DNA of 18,930 nt from Gonapodya sp. JEL0774. Taxonomy: Eukaryota > Monoblepharomycota > Monoblepharidomycetes > Monoblepharidales > Gonapodyaceae. Location of the stretch: NCBI GenBank assembly GCA_027604505.1, contig JADIIX010000163.1, positions 23,953 through 42,882 on the forward strand, written 5' to 3'. Position 1 is the first letter of the stretch. Every line of letters starts with the position of its first letter. The position numbers and the translations under genes are program-made. Shown piece by piece: positions 18,436 to 18,930 of the stretch. Below the pieces are notes generated by a model, which was not told the DNA's origin, made no database searches, and saw nothing but the letters and a program-made list of their open reading frames with translations.

Positions 18436-18930
18436 GTCTATCGATCAATCTATTGTCGTGGTTTGATTTTGTGCGGTTCGTTGTTCGGGCCGACGCCAAA
18501 ACCACTCAAATCCACAATTTTTGCAATATCCAACAGTTGAAGTCAAATCGCCTGAGTTATACCAGGATCGAATGGCTACCCAAAAGCTTGAATTCTGTTC
18601 TATTCAAGAAATATTTGGAGTTTCGACATATTTTTGTACAATTTACTCATTTTGGGGGAAAGCATGGGGTATTGAAATAAATGGGTGAAACAGAATTCAG
18701 TTTTTGGGTGTTTGATCATGGTATAGTCGATGAACTGTTTTGCAGTCATGAAGGGAGCGAGTGGTTCATATCTCTCGATTTCAGATTACTTGAGCATCGT
18801 AACATCCTCGAACGGAACCGACTATTGTTAGGTTTTGTTAAACGTATTTTCGTTTAACCCCTTCCCCCCTGAGCGTCACTTAAGTGAGGGTTGGAACCTC
18901 TTACTTTGACAATATTTTTCCAGCCTTGTA
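18436..18930. other. Upstream flank of the CMD gene
   Basis: This 495-base AT-rich stretch carries the presumed CMD promoter. An 84-codon plus frame (18426-18680) and a 90-codon plus frame (18268-18540) show no motif and are mostly antisense to CMD exons. I see nothing else here. Confidence 0.5.

Overview
The window reads as nuclear DNA of an intron-rich fungus, most likely an early-diverging lineage such as Chytridiomycota. That placement is an inference from gene content (a GCN4-type bZIP factor, an HDAC8-like deacetylase, a fungal LRR/transmembrane/SH3 protein) and from many short GT-AG introns, mostly 54-72 nt. There are no operons, ribosome binding sites, phage or transposon genes, CRISPR arrays or rRNA genes.

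Layout from left to right: (1) the C-terminal part of an AFG1/LACE1-type mitochondrial AAA+ ATPase (+ strand, cut by the left edge), with long introns that are G-rich at the 5' half and C-rich at the 3' half; (2) a convergent single-exon bZIP regulator (- strand); (3) a 1.7-kb divergent spacer carrying two consensus GCN4/AP-1 sites and an out-of-frame upstream ORF that overlaps the bZIP start; (4) a two-exon METTL21-like protein methyltransferase (+); (5) a gene of about 15 exons encoding a secreted-type leucine-rich-repeat ectodomain, one transmembrane helix and a cytoplasmic SH3 domain (+), the most unusual protein here; (6) a class I HDAC8-like histone deacetylase (-); (7) a nitrilase gene (-) with frameshifts and in-frame stops, read as a pseudogene or as several assembly errors; (8) a 13-exon gene for a protein with two tandem carboxymuconolactone-decarboxylase (CMD) domains (-).

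Gene models were built by hand: conserved protein blocks were joined only where canonical splice sites gave matching phases. The LRR-SH3, CMD, methyltransferase and ATPase models close in frame. The HDAC model has one unresolved phase at its first intron, and the nitrilase cannot be closed at all. HDAC, nitrilase and CMD lie in the same direction, but nothing shows a shared pathway. The bZIP factor may regulate its own gene and the divergent methyltransferase through the two sites in the spacer.
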